DNA of 64,000 bases from Oerskovia merdavium. Lineage in GTDB: Bacteria; Actinomycetota; Actinomycetes; Actinomycetales; Cellulomonadaceae. Of the stretch, positions 47,048 to 57,581 are shown one piece after another. Both the position numbers and the translations under genes were made by a program. Location: the NCBI RefSeq assembly GCF_014836755.1, contig NZ_JACSQF010000006.1, positions 103,586 through 167,585 of the forward strand. Reading direction: 5' to 3'. Each line of letters opens with the position of its first letter. Positions within the stretch are counted from its first letter, which is position 1. The notes under the pieces are model-generated. The model made no database searches, was not told the origin of the DNA, and saw only the letters and a program-made list of their open reading frames with translations.

Positions 47048-47607
47048 TGCTGCGGCTCCTTCGAGTCGTCGTTCGGTGCGCTGTCGGCGGCGGGAAGAAG
47101 CTCGCGGACTGCGTTCAGGAGGGTGGCACGGTCGGCGGTCTGCTGGGTCCGCAGTCCAGTATCCAAGCGGGTGGCGGGCGCGCCGCCGGCGGCCGGGACG
47201 GTCCAGGTCAGCACGACCAGGCCGTCCTTGCCGACGTACTTGCCCGCCATCCCGGGGGCCAGCGAGACGGCTTCGAGGGCGCTCGCGGCCAGGAAGAGGT
47301 CGGGGGCGCCCTGGCGTGCGACCAGGACCCCGGTGCGGTGCACCCTCACGGTCGCGTTCGACCGGAAGCCGAGGCGGTGCGCCCCGACGCGGGCGAGCCA
47401 GTCCCCCGCGAGCGTGCTGGACACGTAGACCGCGGTCACGGGGCCGGCCAGGACCTCGCCCAGGTCGCCCTCGGGGACGGCCGGCGGGGCGGGGACGGTC
47501 TGGGCCGTGCGGGTCGTCAGTCGCTTGAGGCCCACGAAGACGACCGTGAGCAGCACGAGGCCGATGACGACCCAGATGCCGACCGCGACGGGAAGGGGGA
47601 GGTTCAC
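47044..47607 (-). CDS. Membrane protein with PH-like domain within the pyr operon (Rv1382-like)
   Basis: The product has 187 residues: one N-terminal transmembrane helix ([21 protein letters not shown]) and a PH-like beta domain ([41 protein letters not shown]). Position between pyrC and carA is conserved in actinobacteria (Rv1382). It overlaps both neighbours by GTGA. Despite fixed linkage to pyrimidine synthesis, no role is known. Confidence 0.85.
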   Translation of the reverse strand: MNLPLPVAVGIWVVIGLVLLTVVFVGLKRLTTRTAQTVPAPPAVPEGDLGEVLAGPVTAVYVSSTLAGDWLARVGAHRLGFRSNATVRVHRTGVLVARQGAPDLFLAASALEAVSLAPGMAGKYVGKDGLVVLTWTVPAAGGAPATRLDTGLRTQQTADRATLLNAVRELLPAADSAPNDDSKEPQQ

Positions 47608-48946
47608 GCGCGCACCTCCGCGACCTGCTCGACGGGAGCGCCGGCCAGGACCGTCGCACGCCCGCGCAGGAAGGTCGCGACGACCCGTCCCGGCAGCTCG
47701 TATCCCTGGAAGGGCGTGTTGGTGCTCGCGGTGGCCTGCGCCGAGCCGTCGACCACGCGCCGGGCGGCCGGGTCGACCAGGACCACGTTGGCGGGCTCGC
47801 CGACCTCGAGAGGGCGACCCTGCGCCGTCGGGCCCTCGTCGATGCGGCCGATGCGCGCGGGCGCGGACGACAGGACGCGCGCCACGTCAGCCCAGGACAT
47901 GCGGCCCGAGTCGACCATGGTCTCCTGCACGACGCTCAGGGCTGTCTCGAGGCCCGTCATGCCGAACGCCGCCGCGGCCCACTCGCAGTCCTTGTCCTCA
48001 CGCGTGTGCGGGGCGTGGTCGGTCGCGACGATGTCGATCGTCCCGTCGGCCAGGCCCTGGCGCACGGCCTCGACGTCCGCGGCGGTCCGCAGCGGCGGGT
48101 TGACCTTGAACGTCGGGTCGTAGTCGCGCGCGAGCTCGTCCGTGAGGATGAGGTGGTGCGGGGTGACCTCGGCCGTCACGTCGATGCCGCGGCCCTTGGC
48201 CCAGCGGATGATCTCGACCGAGCCCGCCGTGGACAGGTGGCACACGTGCAGGCGCGAGCCCACGTGCTCGGCCAGCAGCACGTCGCGGGCGATGATCGCC
48301 TCCTCGGCGACCGCGGGCCAGCCCGCGAGACCGAGCTCGGCCGACACGACGCCCTCGTTCATCTGGGCGCCCTCCGTGAGGCGCGGCTCCTGCGCGTGCT
48401 GGGCCACGACGCCGTCGAACGCCTTGACGTACTCCAGGGCGCGGCGCATGAGGATGGGGTCCCAGACGCACTTGCCGTCGTCCGAGAAGACCCGCACGCG
48501 GGCGGCCGAGTCGGCCATGGCGCCGATCTCGGCGAGGTGGTGGCCCTCGAGGCCCACGCTGACCGCGCCGACCGGGTGAACGTCGACCCAGCCCGCGTCG
48601 CGCCCGATGCGCCACACCTGCTCGACGACGCCCGCGGTGTCCGCGACCGGGGTCGTGTTGGCCATGGCGTGCACGGCCGTGAAGCCGCCCACCGCCGCGG
48701 CGCGCGTGCCCGAGACGATGGTCTCAGCGTCCTCGCGGCCCGGCTCGCGCAGGTGCGTGTGCAGGTCGACGAGGCCGGGCAGGGCGACCAGGCCGGTCCC
48801 GTCGACGACGGTCTCGCCGTCCGCGACGGGGCTGTTCGCCGCGCGGACCTCGGTGATGACGCCGCCGGCCAGGACCAGGTCGACCGGGTCGGCGCCGAGG
48901 GGCGCCACGCCCTGCAGGACGTAGGTGGGGTTCGTGGTCTGCTCGC

Positions 48947-48950
<4 letters not shown>
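47604..48950 (-). CDS. pyrC: Dihydroorotase
   Basis: It closes the dihydroorotate ring in pyrimidine synthesis. The 448-residue product is a class I amidohydrolase with the zinc motif [18 protein letters not shown], later ligands in VVAQHAQEP and HVCHLSTAG, and the catalytic Asp in [14 protein letters not shown]. The ATG at 48950 overlaps the pyrB stop (ATGA). Confidence 0.97.
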
Positions 48951-50662
<1,712 letters not shown>

Positions 50663-50781
50663 AGGAAATCTGACCCTTTCACCCTACCGCCCGACCGGGG
50701 CGCGCCCCGGCGCTTCTCACGGGGTGGGCAGGCGTCGTTCGTCACAGTGCGACCGCATCGTCGGCGCAGCCCGGACACGCA

Positions 50782-50816
50782 GACGCCGGCCCCGCCACGA
50801 GGGCGGGACCGGCGTC
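50782..50816 (-). terminator. Terminator after nusB
   Basis: GACGCCGGCCCCGCC (50782-50796) pairs with GGCGGGACCGGCGTC (50802-50816), one mismatch, 52 bases past the nusB stop. It separates efp-nusB from the pyr operon. Confidence 0.7.
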
Positions 50817-50867
50817 CGGGGGCACGTCGTGCCACCGAGGTGGCGTGAGGCGGCCGCTCGACCTGGC

Positions 50868-51284
50868 TCAGGCCAGGATCGTCGGCTTCATCTCCTCGAT
50901 GCGGGCCAGCAGGCCGTTGACGAAGCTCGGCGAGTCGTCCGTCGAGAGCTCACGGGCGAGGTCGACGGCCTCGTCGATCGCGACGGCGTCGGGGACGTCG
51001 TCGTTGTAGAGGATCTCCCAGCTGCCGATGCGCAGGAGCGCACGGTCGACCGCGGGCATGCGCTCGAGGGTCCAACCGTGCGAGTAGGTCTCGAGCAGCT
51101 CGTCGATCCGCTCGCGGTGCGCCAGGACTCCCTCGACGAGGTCCACGGTGTACTGCGGCAGGGGCGTCTGGCTGCCCGAGTCGACGATCCGGTCGGCGAG
51201 GAGGGTCTGCGGGTCCAGCTGGCGCTGCTCGGCCTCGAAGAGGACGTCGAGCGCGCGCTTGCGTGCCTTGGTTCGTGCACCCAC
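50868..51284 (-). CDS. nusB: Transcription antitermination factor NusB
   Basis: It binds boxA RNA with S10 and helps rRNA antitermination. The 138-residue helical product has ARKRALDVLFEAEQRQ, YTVDLVEGVLAHRERIDELLETYSHGWTLERMPAVDRALLRIGSWEILY and VAIDEAVDLARELSTDDSPSFVNGLLARI. The GTG at 51284 lies one base after the efp stop, the standard actinobacterial efp-nusB pair. Confidence 0.97.
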   Translation of the reverse strand: MGARTKARKRALDVLFEAEQRQLDPQTLLADRIVDSGSQTPLPQYTVDLVEGVLAHRERIDELLETYSHGWTLERMPAVDRALLRIGSWEILYNDDVPDAVAIDEAVDLARELSTDDSPSFVNGLLARIEEMKPTILA

Positions 51285-51285
51285 G

Positions 51286-51849
51286 TCAGTCGTTCACGCG
51301 CCCCAGGTAGGAGCCGTCGCGGGTGTCGACCTTGACCTTGGTGCCCTGCTCGAGGAACAGCGGGACCTGGATCTGCGCGCCGGTCTCGAGCGTCGCGGGC
51401 TTGGTGCCGCCCGTGGAGCGGTCGCCCTGCAGGCCCGGCTCGGTGTAGGTGATCTCGAGGACGACCGACGGGGGCAGCTCGACGTAGAGCGGCACACCCT
51501 CGTTGGTCGCGACGAGCGCGCTCTGGCTCTCGAGCATGTAGTCCGCGGCGTCGCCGACGGTCGCGGCAGGGACCGTGATCTGGTCGTACGTGGACGTGTC
51601 CATGAAGACGAAGTCCTCGCCGTCCTTGTACAGGTACTGCATGTCGCGCTTGTCGACGTTCGCGGTCTCGATCTTGAGGCCGGCGTTGAAGGTCTTGTCG
51701 ACGGTCTTGCCGGACAGGACGTTCTTCATCTTGGTGCGAACGAAGGCGCCACCCTTGCCGGGCTTGACGTGCTGGAACTCGATGATCGTCCACAGCTGGC
51801 CGTCGAGCTTGAGCACGGTGCCGTTCTTGATGTCGTTGGTCGTCGCCAC
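51286..51849 (-). CDS. efp: Elongation factor P
   Basis: It relieves ribosome stalling on proline runs. The 187-residue product has the three EF-P domains, with the loop [17 protein letters not shown]. Lys32 is in the position that some bacteria modify. The C-terminal OB domain has [37 protein letters not shown]. The start is GTG at 51849 with AGGAAGACCGAAC upstream. Many proteins in this window are proline-rich (for example 17196 and 52046), a context in which EF-P matters. Confidence 0.97.
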   Translation of the reverse strand: MATTNDIKNGTVLKLDGQLWTIIEFQHVKPGKGGAFVRTKMKNVLSGKTVDKTFNAGLKIETANVDKRDMQYLYKDGEDFVFMDTSTYDQITVPAATVGDAADYMLESQSALVATNEGVPLYVELPPSVVLEITYTEPGLQGDRSTGGTKPATLETGAQIQVPLFLEQGTKVKVDTRDGSYLGRVND

Positions 51850-52045
51850 GTTCGGTCTTCCTGTCGCGTTGTCATGGGGCTGCCGTCGGGGTGTCTCGCG
51901 GTGGGAGCCACGTGCGATCCACTGATGCGCACACGTTCGGGTGCGCGCCCTGGCGGTAGCGGGCCTCTCCTGGCGGGCTCCCCGCGCCGACAGCAGCGTT
52001 CGAGCGCTGCGACGTTCCCGGGGGCCGCGAAAGGCCCGGTCCAGT

Positions 52046-52651
52046 CTACCGGAGGAGGCCAAGGATCGCTGCGCCGAGGATTCCGGTCGCTCCGGCCCAG
52101 ATCATCGAGGCCAGGGTGCCGATCATGAAGCGCTCGGCCGCGACCGGGTGGTCGCGCAGCTCGGGGTAGCGTCCCAGGCCCTTGATCGCGACCACGAACG
52201 CGACCCCCGCGGGGTACCCGGCGAGCAGGCAGCCCGTGATCGCGAGGCGCTCGAGGATCCCGATCCAGGTGCCGCCGCGCAGGGTCTGGACGGCTTCCTC
52301 GCCGAGGGGCCCACCGGGGTCCGACGGCGCCGCTGCGGCTGCCGGATCCGGTGCGGCGGGCACAGGAGGCGGAGCCGGCGGCGACGGCACGGGCGGCCCG
52401 GCGGGCATGCCGGCGGCCGGCGGGGGTACGGGAGCGCTCGTCGCCGCGGGGGTTCCTGCGGCCGGAGCGACGTGGCCGGGCGGCGGGGGCACGGGCCCCG
52501 GGTCCCGGGCGGGAGGCGTCTCCCCCTCGATCTCGGAGCGGCGCGCTGCGGCCCGCAGCACCCACGGCGTGACGAGCATGCCGCCCAGCACGCTGAGCAC
52601 GAGGGTCGCGACCACGACCCCCGCCACGGCCATCCCTGATGCGAAGCTCAC
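52046..52651 (-). CDS. Membrane protein with Pro/Ala-rich linker, coupled to SatD-like gene
   Basis: The product has 201 residues. An N-terminal transmembrane helix ([20 protein letters not shown]) is followed by about 80 residues rich in Pro, Ala and Gly. Two or three more helices lie in the C-terminal part ([65 protein letters not shown]). The motif [11 protein letters not shown] before RFMIGT recurs in DUF3307/SatD-linked membrane proteins. The GTG at 52651 overlaps the stop of the SatD-like gene (GTGA). It lies between aroQ and efp. Function unknown. Confidence 0.7.
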   Translation of the reverse strand: MSFASGMAVAGVVVATLVLSVLGGMLVTPWVLRAAARRSEIEGETPPARDPGPVPPPPGHVAPAAGTPAATSAPVPPPAAGMPAGPPVPSPPAPPPVPAAPDPAAAAAPSDPGGPLGEEAVQTLRGGTWIGILERLAITGCLLAGYPAGVAFVVAIKGLGRYPELRDHPVAAERFMIGTLASMIWAGATGILGAAILGLLR

Positions 52652-53262
52652 GCGTCTGCCTCCTGCAGGAGTCTCGTGACGACCGGCCGGACGGCCGCTT
52701 CCTCGGACCACAGGCTCGCACGCAGGCGTTGACTCACGGCCTGCTCGCTGATCCCGAGGTCCCGGGCCGCATCCTTCTGGGTGCCACCCACACGCGCGAG
52801 CGCGTCGACAGCCTCCCACCCCGCAGGGGTGCGGCGCGCGCCGACCGCGAGCAGGAGCCGCAGGAGCGCCTCGACCTCCCCGGCCGCCGCGGGATCTGGC
52901 CCTTCGACCGCCAACGGGACGGGGTTGCCACGGGTCTTGGCCCGCTCGACCGCGGCGCGGGCGTGCACGAACGCCGACCCGGAGGCCTCACGGGAGACCC
53001 GGGGCAGACGCCCGTCGGGCCCGGGAAGCACCTGACCGATGCCGAGACCCGTGCTCCAGCCCCCCCACCTGCCCAGGGCGAGCGCGACCTCCACGACGAG
53101 CGCGGCGTCGTCGAGCACTGCCTGGACCTCGTCGCCGACCGTCCGGTCGAACGCGATGACGACCCCCGTGCGCTCCTCGTAGGGCGCGAGGCGGTCGAGC
53201 AGCTCCGGCACGAGGTCTCCCCGGCGGGTGCTGGCTCTCTGGTCCACGGTCAGGACGAACAT
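52648..53262 (-). CDS. SatD-like protein with C-terminal HTH
   Basis: The product has about 204 residues and resembles the SatD family. The N-terminal part (FVLTVDQRASTRRGDLVPELLDRL, VVIAFDRTVGDEVQAVLDDA) is followed by a C-terminal helix-turn-helix (VGGTQKDAARDLGISEQAVSQRLRASLWSEE). It is probably a DNA-binding regulator paired with the membrane protein downstream. The ATG at 53262 (MFVLTVDQ) has GTGGAGGG just upstream; an ATG at 53292 is the alternative, which would place part of the repeat array inside the gene. An array of CTTGAT-type repeats precedes it. Confidence 0.7.
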   Translation of the reverse strand: MFVLTVDQRASTRRGDLVPELLDRLAPYEERTGVVIAFDRTVGDEVQAVLDDAALVVEVALALGRWGGWSTGLGIGQVLPGPDGRLPRVSREASGSAFVHARAAVERAKTRGNPVPLAVEGPDPAAAGEVEALLRLLLAVGARRTPAGWEAVDALARVGGTQKDAARDLGISEQAVSQRLRASLWSEEAAVRPVVTRLLQEADA

Positions 53263-53278
53263 CCCTCCACGGTAGACC

Positions 53279-53340
53279 CTTGATCCACTCATCTCAAGGC
53301 CTGATGCTTGATTCCGTCAGATCAAGCCCCGTTGCTTGAG
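53279..53340. promoter_or_regulatory. Array of CTTGA(T/G) half-sites upstream of the SatD-like gene
   Basis: Five half-sites lie within 62 bases: CTTGATC (53279), CTCAAGG (53293), GCTTGAT (53306), ATCAAGC (53321) and GCTTGAG (53334). The middle pair forms a perfect 7-bp inverted repeat with 8-base spacing. This is operator-like and stands directly before a gene that encodes an HTH protein, so autoregulation is likely. Confidence 0.6.
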
Positions 53341-53350
53341 CGGGAGAGAT

Positions 53351-53797
53351 CTAGGCCGCGAGGCGCGACACGATCGCCAGGACCGCCAGCCGGTACGAGT
53401 CGAACCCGAACCCGGCCACGGTGCCAGTCGCGACCCCGCCGATGACCGAGTTGTGCCGGAACTCCTCGCGCGCTGCCGGGTTGCTCAGGTGCACCTCGAC
53501 GAGCAGCAGGCCCGCCTTGGTCACCTGCGCCGCCGCGTCCCGCAGCGCGTACGAGTAGTGCGTGAACGCCGCAGGGTTGAGCACCACGTGCGCCCCGTCG
53601 TCGACCGCGCCGTGCAGCCAGCCGACCAGCTCGGACTCGTCGTCCGTCTGACGCACCTGGACCTCGAGGTCGTTCTCCGCGCCCCAGCGCTCCCCCGCCG
53701 CGACCAGGTCGGCATAGGACGCCGCCCCGTAGACGTCGGGCTCGCGGACGCCCAGGCGACCGAGGTTGGGACCGTTGAGGATGAGGACACGAGTCAT
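53351..53797 (-). CDS. aroQ: 3-dehydroquinate dehydratase, type II
   Basis: Third step of the shikimate pathway. The 148-residue product has ILNGPNLGRLGVREPDVYGAASYADL with the catalytic Arg and Tyr, the middle NPAAFTHYSYALRDA, and LVEVHLSNPAAREEFRHNSVI with the catalytic His. The ATG at 53797 starts MTRVLILNGPN, typical of the family. Separated from aroB by the plus-strand block 53900-57460. Confidence 0.96.
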   Translation of the reverse strand: MTRVLILNGPNLGRLGVREPDVYGAASYADLVAAGERWGAENDLEVQVRQTDDESELVGWLHGAVDDGAHVVLNPAAFTHYSYALRDAAAQVTKAGLLLVEVHLSNPAAREEFRHNSVIGGVATGTVAGFGFDSYRLAVLAIVSRLAA

Positions 53798-53899
53798 GCG
53801 CAGAGCCTAGCGGGGCGGGCGGCTTCCCCGGGGCGGCAGTCCAGGCGGCCCGCGCCCTGCGTTCACCCTCGCGCCCGCCGGACGGTCTACGATGCGCGC

Positions 53900-55366
53900 G
53901 TGCCAGATCACCAGAACGTGACCCCCACCACACCCGGCCACGGGCCCGGCAGCGGCCTCGCCCCCGCCCCGGACGCTGCCTCCCGCGCCGTCGGCAGACG
54001 CCAGGTCCTCGCCTGGTCGCTGTGGGACTGGGGCTCGGCCGCGTTCAACGCCGTCGTCACGACGTTCGTCTTCACGCGCTGGATCACGAGCGACGCGTTC
54101 GTCGAGGCGGGTGCCGCCGACCCCGACGCCGTCATGGCCGACCACACGGCCTGGCTCGGATGGGGCCTGACGATCGCCGGCGCGCTCATCGCGCTGCTCG
54201 CCCCCGCGCTCGGGGCGCTCGCGGACGCCTCGGGCCGGCGCAAGGTCTGGCTCGGCGTCAACACCGCCGCGACCGTCGCGGCCATGGTCGCCATGTTCTT
54301 CGTGCAGCCGACCCCCGGTTCGTTGTCCGACGCCGTGATCCTGGGCATCGTGCTGCTCTCGGCGGGCAACGTCTTCTTCGAGCTGGCCTCGGTCGCGTAC
54401 AACGCCCTGCTGCTCGACATCTCCACACCGCGCACGATCGGGCGCATCAGCGGCATCGGCTGGGGCGCCGGGTACGTCGGCGGGATCGTGCTGCTGCTCG
54501 TGCTGTTCGTGGGCTTCATCAACCCCGAGGTCGGCTGGTTCGGCATCACGGGCGAGGGAGGCATGGACATCCGCGTGAGCGTCCTGCTCTCGGCCGTGTG
54601 GTTCGCGGCGTTCGCGATCCCCGTGCTCCTGGCCGTCCCGGAGACGCCGCGCCCGGGTGGTGCCGCACCCATCGGTGTCGTGGGCGCGTACCGCAAGCTC
54701 GGGCGCGACCTGGTCCACCTGTGGCGCACGCGTCGTTCGACGCTCGGGTACCTCGTCGCGAGCGCGGTCTACCGCGACGGCCTCGCGGGCGTCTTCACGT
54801 TCGGCGCCGTGATCGCCTCGGGCACGTTCGGGTTCAGCGCGAGCGAGGTCATCGTGTTCGCGATCGCCGCGAACGTCGTCGCGGGGCTCTCGACGATCGC
54901 GGCCGGCTGGCTCGACGACAAGATCGGCCCGCGTCGCGTGATCCTGGGCTCGCTCGTGGGTCTCGTGATCTCCGGCACGGCCGTCTTCGTCCAGCACGAC
55001 GGCGGCGCGAACGTCTTCTGGGTCTGGGGCCTGCTGCTGTGCGCGTTCGTCGGCCCGGCCCAGTCCGCGAGCCGTGCCCTGCTGGGCCGCATCAGCGACG
55101 AGGGCCGGGAGGCCGAGGCGTTCGGTCTGTACGCGACCACGGGCCGCGCCGCGAGCTTCCTCGCCCCGATGGCGTTCGCGACCATGGTCGCCGTGTCCGG
55201 CCAGCAGTTCTGGGGCATCCTGGGGATCGTGGCCGTGATCCTCGTCGGGCTCGTGCTCATGCTGTTCGTGCGCTTCCCGGCCGGCGACGGCGTCGACGGC
55301 GGCAAGGACCTCGTGACGGCGTCCGCGGGCGCCCCGGGCTCGTCGAGCGCCGAGGACCGGCGATGA
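53900..55366 (+). CDS. MFS transporter (UMF1/Atg22-like family)
   Basis: The product has 488 residues and about 12 membrane helices. The start LAWSLWDWGSAAFNAVVTTFVFTRWI is the hallmark of the UMF1 (Atg22-like) MFS group. The loop ALADASGRRKVWLGVN corresponds to MFS motif A. A 35-residue Pro/Gly-rich cytosolic tail precedes it. The substrate is unknown. The GTG at 53900 is the start; the SD is weak. The stop overlaps the start of a 23-codon ORF by ATGA, which in turn overlaps the hydrolase start, so the four genes to 57460 look like one operon. Confidence 0.88.
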   Translation: MPDHQNVTPTTPGHGPGSGLAPAPDAASRAVGRRQVLAWSLWDWGSAAFNAVVTTFVFTRWITSDAFVEAGAADPDAVMADHTAWLGWGLTIAGALIALLAPALGALADASGRRKVWLGVNTAATVAAMVAMFFVQPTPGSLSDAVILGIVLLSAGNVFFELASVAYNALLLDISTPRTIGRISGIGWGAGYVGGIVLLLVLFVGFINPEVGWFGITGEGGMDIRVSVLLSAVWFAAFAIPVLLAVPETPRPGGAAPIGVVGAYRKLGRDLVHLWRTRRSTLGYLVASAVYRDGLAGVFTFGAVIASGTFGFSASEVIVFAIAANVVAGLSTIAAGWLDDKIGPRRVILGSLVGLVISGTAVFVQHDGGANVFWVWGLLLCAFVGPAQSASRALLGRISDEGREAEAFGLYATTGRAASFLAPMAFATMVAVSGQQFWGILGIVAVILVGLVLMLFVRFPAGDGVDGGKDLVTASAGAPGSSSAEDRR

Positions 55367-55434
55367 CGACGAGCCACCGACGACGAGAGACCAGGGATGA
55401 CGAAGGGCCAGCGATGACGGAGGACGAGCCGTGA
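55363..55434 (+). CDS. 23-residue linker ORF between MFS and hydrolase genes
   Basis: An ATG at 55363 overlaps the MFS stop (ATGA), and the frame runs 23 codons to a TGA at 55432-55434 that overlaps the hydrolase GTG (GTGA). The peptide starts MTTSHRRRETRDDEGPAM and is highly charged. Its only clear role would be to carry ribosomes across the 64-base gap, coupling the two large genes. The three GATGACG repeats in this interval provide the nucleotide pattern. Whether the peptide itself matters is unknown. Confidence 0.5.
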   Translation: MTTSHRRRETRDDEGPAMTEDEP

Positions 55435-56639
55435 CAGAGCCCCTCGCGACGACGGACGAGCAGGACCGTCGCGGGAATGCCGGGGCGGTCGTCCGGCTCG
55501 CCTGGCGACCCGACCACCTGCTGGCCGGGTTCGAGGCCGCGACCCTCGCCACGGGCGGCCCGCCGCCCGGCTCGCGCGCAGGGCTGCTGTCGCTCGTCCC
55601 GGCGCTCTCCGCCCGGGCCGCGAGCGCCCTGGGGGGCGCCGAACGTTCGACGGTGCGCGACGCCGACGCCGACGCGGACCCGGATCCGTTGGTCGCTCCC
55701 GAGCCCGGCCCCCCGCCGGTCGCGACGCTCGTGCGCCGCGTGCCCGTCGGGGCGGGGGCCGCCGGTGGCCTGCGGGGCGTCTTCCTGCACGTGCACGGCT
55801 ACAACGACTACTTCTTCCAGGACCACCTGGCCCGCGCGGTCGAGGACGCGGGCTACGCGTTCTTCGCCGTGGACCTGCGGGCCGCGGGGCGTTCGCTGCG
55901 GCCGGGGCAGGTGCCGCACTTCGTCGAGGACCTGCGGGAGCCCGCCACGGACCTGTCGGTCGCGGTCGCCGCGGTCCGCGGGCTGCACCCCGGTCTGCCC
56001 GTGGCGGTCCACGCGCACTCGACGGGTGGGCTGGTGGCGCCCCTGTGGGCGCACGCGCACCGTCGGCAGCGTCTGGTCGACGCGCTCGTGCTGGACTCGC
56101 CGTTCCTCGACCTCAACTCGAGCTGGCTGAACCGGACGATCGCGACCAGGGTGCTCGACGCCGTCGGGCCGTGGTCTCCCCTCGCGGTGCTCAGCGCCGC
56201 CCCCTCGGCGTACGCGACGCACCTGCTCGCGGCGAACGGGGGCCGGTGGGAGTTCGACCCGACGCTCAAGCGGCCCGACGGCGTGCCCGTGCGTGCCGGT
56301 TGGCTGCGAGCCGTGCGCCAGGGGCAGGCGAGGTTCGCCCGCGGGCTCGACGTCGCGTGCCCCGTGCTCGTGGCCCACTCGGCGACCTCGGGACCTGACG
56401 ACCTGGCGAACCCTCTGCTCGACGAGCAGGACACGGTCCTGGACGTCGAGCAGATCGCGCGCCTGGCCCCGCGAGCGGGTCCCGACGTGACGATCCGTTC
56501 GATCGAGGGCGGGGTGCACGACCTGACGCTGTCCGCGGACGGCCCGCGCGAGGCCTACCTGTCGTCGATGCTGACCTGGCTCGACGACCGGCTGGGTCAC
56601 CTGGGTCGCAGCGGGCGCCGCCCGGGCCCGTCCCGATGA
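55431..56639 (+). CDS. Alpha/beta hydrolase (S33/monoglyceride lipase-like)
   Basis: The product has 402 residues. The fold shows GVFLHVHGYNDYFFQDHLARAVEDAGYAFFAVDLRAAGRS (oxyanion His-Gly), the nucleophile elbow AVHAHSTGGLVAPLWA with Ser, and a late region ending GGVHDLTLS that supplies the His. The elbow has H-S-T-G-G where most members have GHSMGG. The GTG at 55431 is preceded by GGAGGACGAGCC. Monoglyceride or similar ester is a plausible substrate because a glycerophosphodiesterase follows with ATGA overlap. Confidence 0.82.
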   Translation: MTEPLATTDEQDRRGNAGAVVRLAWRPDHLLAGFEAATLATGGPPPGSRAGLLSLVPALSARAASALGGAERSTVRDADADADPDPLVAPEPGPPPVATLVRRVPVGAGAAGGLRGVFLHVHGYNDYFFQDHLARAVEDAGYAFFAVDLRAAGRSLRPGQVPHFVEDLREPATDLSVAVAAVRGLHPGLPVAVHAHSTGGLVAPLWAHAHRRQRLVDALVLDSPFLDLNSSWLNRTIATRVLDAVGPWSPLAVLSAAPSAYATHLLAANGGRWEFDPTLKRPDGVPVRAGWLRAVRQGQARFARGLDVACPVLVAHSATSGPDDLANPLLDEQDTVLDVEQIARLAPRAGPDVTIRSIEGGVHDLTLSADGPREAYLSSMLTWLDDRLGHLGRSGRRPGPSR

Positions 56640-57460
56640 GCCGCACCGACCTGCGCGGCGGTCGCCCCGGGGCCTGGCGTCACCCCTACCTCGACTCGCC
56701 CACGGGGTTCGTCGCGCTCGCGCACCGTGGGTTCTCGCTCGACGGGCTCGAGAACTCGCTCGCGGCGTTCGCCGCGGCCCGCGAGCTGGGGTTCGGGTAC
56801 GTCGAGACCGACGCGCACGCGACGTCCGACGGCGTCGCGGTCGCGCTGCACGACGCGGCCCTGGACCGCACGACCGACGGCACGGGGACGGTCGCGGACC
56901 TGCCCTGGGCCCGGGTGCGCGGCGCGCGGATCGGGGGCGTCGAGCCGGTCCCCCTGCTGGAGGACGTCCTGGGGACGTGGCCGGACCTGCGGGTCAACGT
57001 CGACGTCAAGGCGGACTCAGCCGTCGGGCCGGTGGCGGCGGCGATCGAGCGCACGCGGGCGCACGAGCGCGTGTGCGTCGCCTCGTTCTCCCCGGCCCGC
57101 AGGCGACGGACGGTCGAGCGCCTGACCCGGCCCGTGGCGACCTCGACGGGCACGAGCGAGGTCGCGACGTTCCTGCTCGCGGCCCGGGCCGGGGCCCCGC
57201 GGGCACCGTTCGGGTCGCTCGCGTCCTGGGCGCTGCGCGGCGCCGACTGCCTGCAGGTCCCCGAGCGCCAGGGGCCGCTGACGGTCGTGGACGCCCGGAC
57301 GGTCGCGGCCGCGCACGCCGCGGGTCGCCAGGTGCACGTGTGGACGATCAACGACCCCCTGGAGATGGGGCGGCTGGTCGACCTGGGGGTCGACGGGATC
57401 GTGACGGACCGCGCGGACCTGCTGCGCGAGGTCCTCCTCGCGCGGGGGCGGTGGGCCTGA
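56636..57460 (+). CDS. Glycerophosphodiester phosphodiesterase
   Basis: It hydrolyses glycerophosphodiesters to glycerol 3-phosphate and an alcohol. The 274-residue TIM barrel shows VALAHRGFSLDGLENSLAAFAAARELGFGYVETDAHATSDGVAVALHDAALDRTTDGTG with the HR(G) and ETD metal ligands, then VNVDVK and the closing VHVWTINDPLEMGRLVDLGVDGIVTDR. No signal peptide is visible, so it is cytosolic. The ATG overlaps the hydrolase stop (ATGA). Together with the upstream hydrolase it suggests lipid turnover. Confidence 0.92.
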   Translation: MSRTDLRGGRPGAWRHPYLDSPTGFVALAHRGFSLDGLENSLAAFAAARELGFGYVETDAHATSDGVAVALHDAALDRTTDGTGTVADLPWARVRGARIGGVEPVPLLEDVLGTWPDLRVNVDVKADSAVGPVAAAIERTRAHERVCVASFSPARRRRTVERLTRPVATSTGTSEVATFLLAARAGAPRAPFGSLASWALRGADCLQVPERQGPLTVVDARTVAAAHAAGRQVHVWTINDPLEMGRLVDLGVDGIVTDRADLLREVLLARGRWA

Positions 57461-57506
57461 GGCCCGTCCTCGAGCTCGCCCTGAGCGAGCCGCGTCCGGG
57501 ACGGCG

Positions 57507-57540
57507 CACGGCCCGCCCCCACCGGTGGGGACGGGCCGTG
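57507..57540. terminator. Bidirectional terminator between glycerophosphodiesterase and aroB
   Basis: A hairpin with one mismatch: CACGGCCCGCCCCCACC (57507-57523) pairs with GGTGGGGACGGGCCGTG (57524-57540). It lies between convergent stops at 57460 and 57582. Confidence 0.75.
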
Positions 57541-57581
57541 GGCGCGTCGCGGCGGCCCTCACGGGGCCCGACGGCGTCGCG

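Noticed and set aside
55362..55418. Three GATGACG copies as a microsatellite or protein-binding repeat
   Set aside because: Spacing is irregular and they are explained by the start/stop pattern of the 23-codon linker ORF.
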